This document shows positions 63,807 to 64,000 of a stretch of DNA of 64,000 nt, in pieces. Source of the DNA: Alteribacillus sp. YIM 98480. GTDB taxonomy: Bacteria > Bacillota > Bacilli > Bacillales > Marinococcaceae. The notes under the pieces are model-generated. The model did not search any database. It was given only the letters and a program-made list of their open reading frames with translations, and was not told where the DNA came from. Every line of letters starts with the position of its first letter. Position 1 is the first letter of the stretch. The translations under genes and the position numbers were made by a program. The stretch spans positions 1 to 64,000 of the forward strand of contig NZ_VTOK01000002.1 in the NCBI RefSeq assembly GCF_009765375.1. Direction: 5' to 3'.

Positions 63807-64000
63807 TTAATTTCTTTATTTACTTTGTATTCAATATCAAAAAACTTATCAAAGTAAAATTTATGAAAATCATCCATCATGCCTTCCACGTACTTTTGTT
63901 CTTTTTCGATTGTTACAAACCTTCTTTCAAGGTCAATTGCAGACTGTCCGACAGTTCCAATCCCAGCAAAAGGGTCTAGAACGACGTCATTTTTAAATGA
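63779..64000 (-). CDS. DNA methyltransferase (N4-cytosine or N6-adenine), C-terminal part
   Basis: The last 73 codons of a minus-strand gene that enters from the right edge. It contains the SAM-binding motif [37 protein letters not shown]. Motif I near the C-terminus is the beta-class order (catalytic motif first), common in m4C enzymes; the methyltransferase of CfrBI itself is of m4C type. It converges on the endonuclease gene and so should be its protecting partner. The catalytic SPPY/DPPY-type motif would lie outside the window. The frame reads to the edge without a stop. Confidence 0.85.
   Translation of the reverse strand, partial: SFKNDVVLDPFAGIGTVGQSAIDLERRFVTIEKEQKYVEGMMDDFHKFYFDKFFDIEYKVNKEIKQKYHLEFE

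Noticed and set aside
1-64000. CRISPR arrays, rRNA genes, insertion sequences with intact transposase
   Set aside because: None was seen on reading both strands. The only mobile remnants found are the intron fragment and the short intergenic repeats.

Overview
The window is chromosomal DNA from an endospore-forming, AT-rich member of the Bacillota, most likely Bacillaceae. The evidence is gpr, spoIIP, yqxA, yqfC-yqfD, a sigma-G promoter, sigma-W promoters, a CIRCE element, a glycine T-box and a gene order that largely follows the Bacillus subtilis yqzM-to-yqgC segment. The genus cannot be read from this sequence alone.

Layout. 1-8303: the tail of a competence region (yqzM), then holA, rpsT, the spore germination protease gpr, spoIIP-yqxA, lepA and hemW. 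8347-13781: the CIRCE-controlled heat-shock genes hrcA-grpE-dnaK, with dnaJ set apart behind a terminator and its own promoter. 14014-18637: prmA, rsmE, mtaB, deoC, rpsU and yqeY (ribosome and tRNA modification, and translation). 18745-27830: a sigma-W-type nfeD1-floA-yqfB unit, then yqfC, yqfD, phoH, ybeY, dgkA, cdd, era, yqzL and recO. pgpH, normally found between phoH and ybeY, is missing. 27850-36707: T-box-glyQS, ccpN, a PPDK regulator gene, yqxD (damaged or oddly initiated), dnaG and sigA. 36819-44387: a membrane protein, cccA, trmK, a NIF3-family gene, ispH, yqfQ, cshB, nfo and a yqfT-like gene. 44672-50814: an orphan histidine kinase, a lytic transglycosylase and the ppx-ppk polyphosphate genes. 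50902-53961: a Zur-regulated zinc importer with two tandem permeases plus zur. 54081-61337: yqfX-like, ispG, yqfZ-like, a DUF1002 gene, a second sigma-W-driven NfeD gene, a DUF1189 gene, a Na/Pi symporter and a DUF456 gene. 61431-61995: five tRNA genes.

After the tRNA cluster the content becomes accessory. A terminator is followed directly by the 5' portion of a group IIC intron, cut off within domain I. Next come a probable CfrBI-type restriction endonuclease gene and, convergent to it, the end of an m4C/m6A-type DNA methyltransferase gene that runs off the window. This looks like the left edge of a genomic island seated at the tRNAs.

Most of the window is conserved housekeeping sequence. 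The points most worth checking are an in-frame stop near the start of yqxD, a probable CTG start for yqeY, the intron fragment and restriction-modification locus, an operator-like palindrome over the dnaJ promoter, two separate NfeD genes under near-identical sigma-W promoters, a structured lepA leader, and scattered copies or fragments of a short Bacillaceae intergenic repeat.
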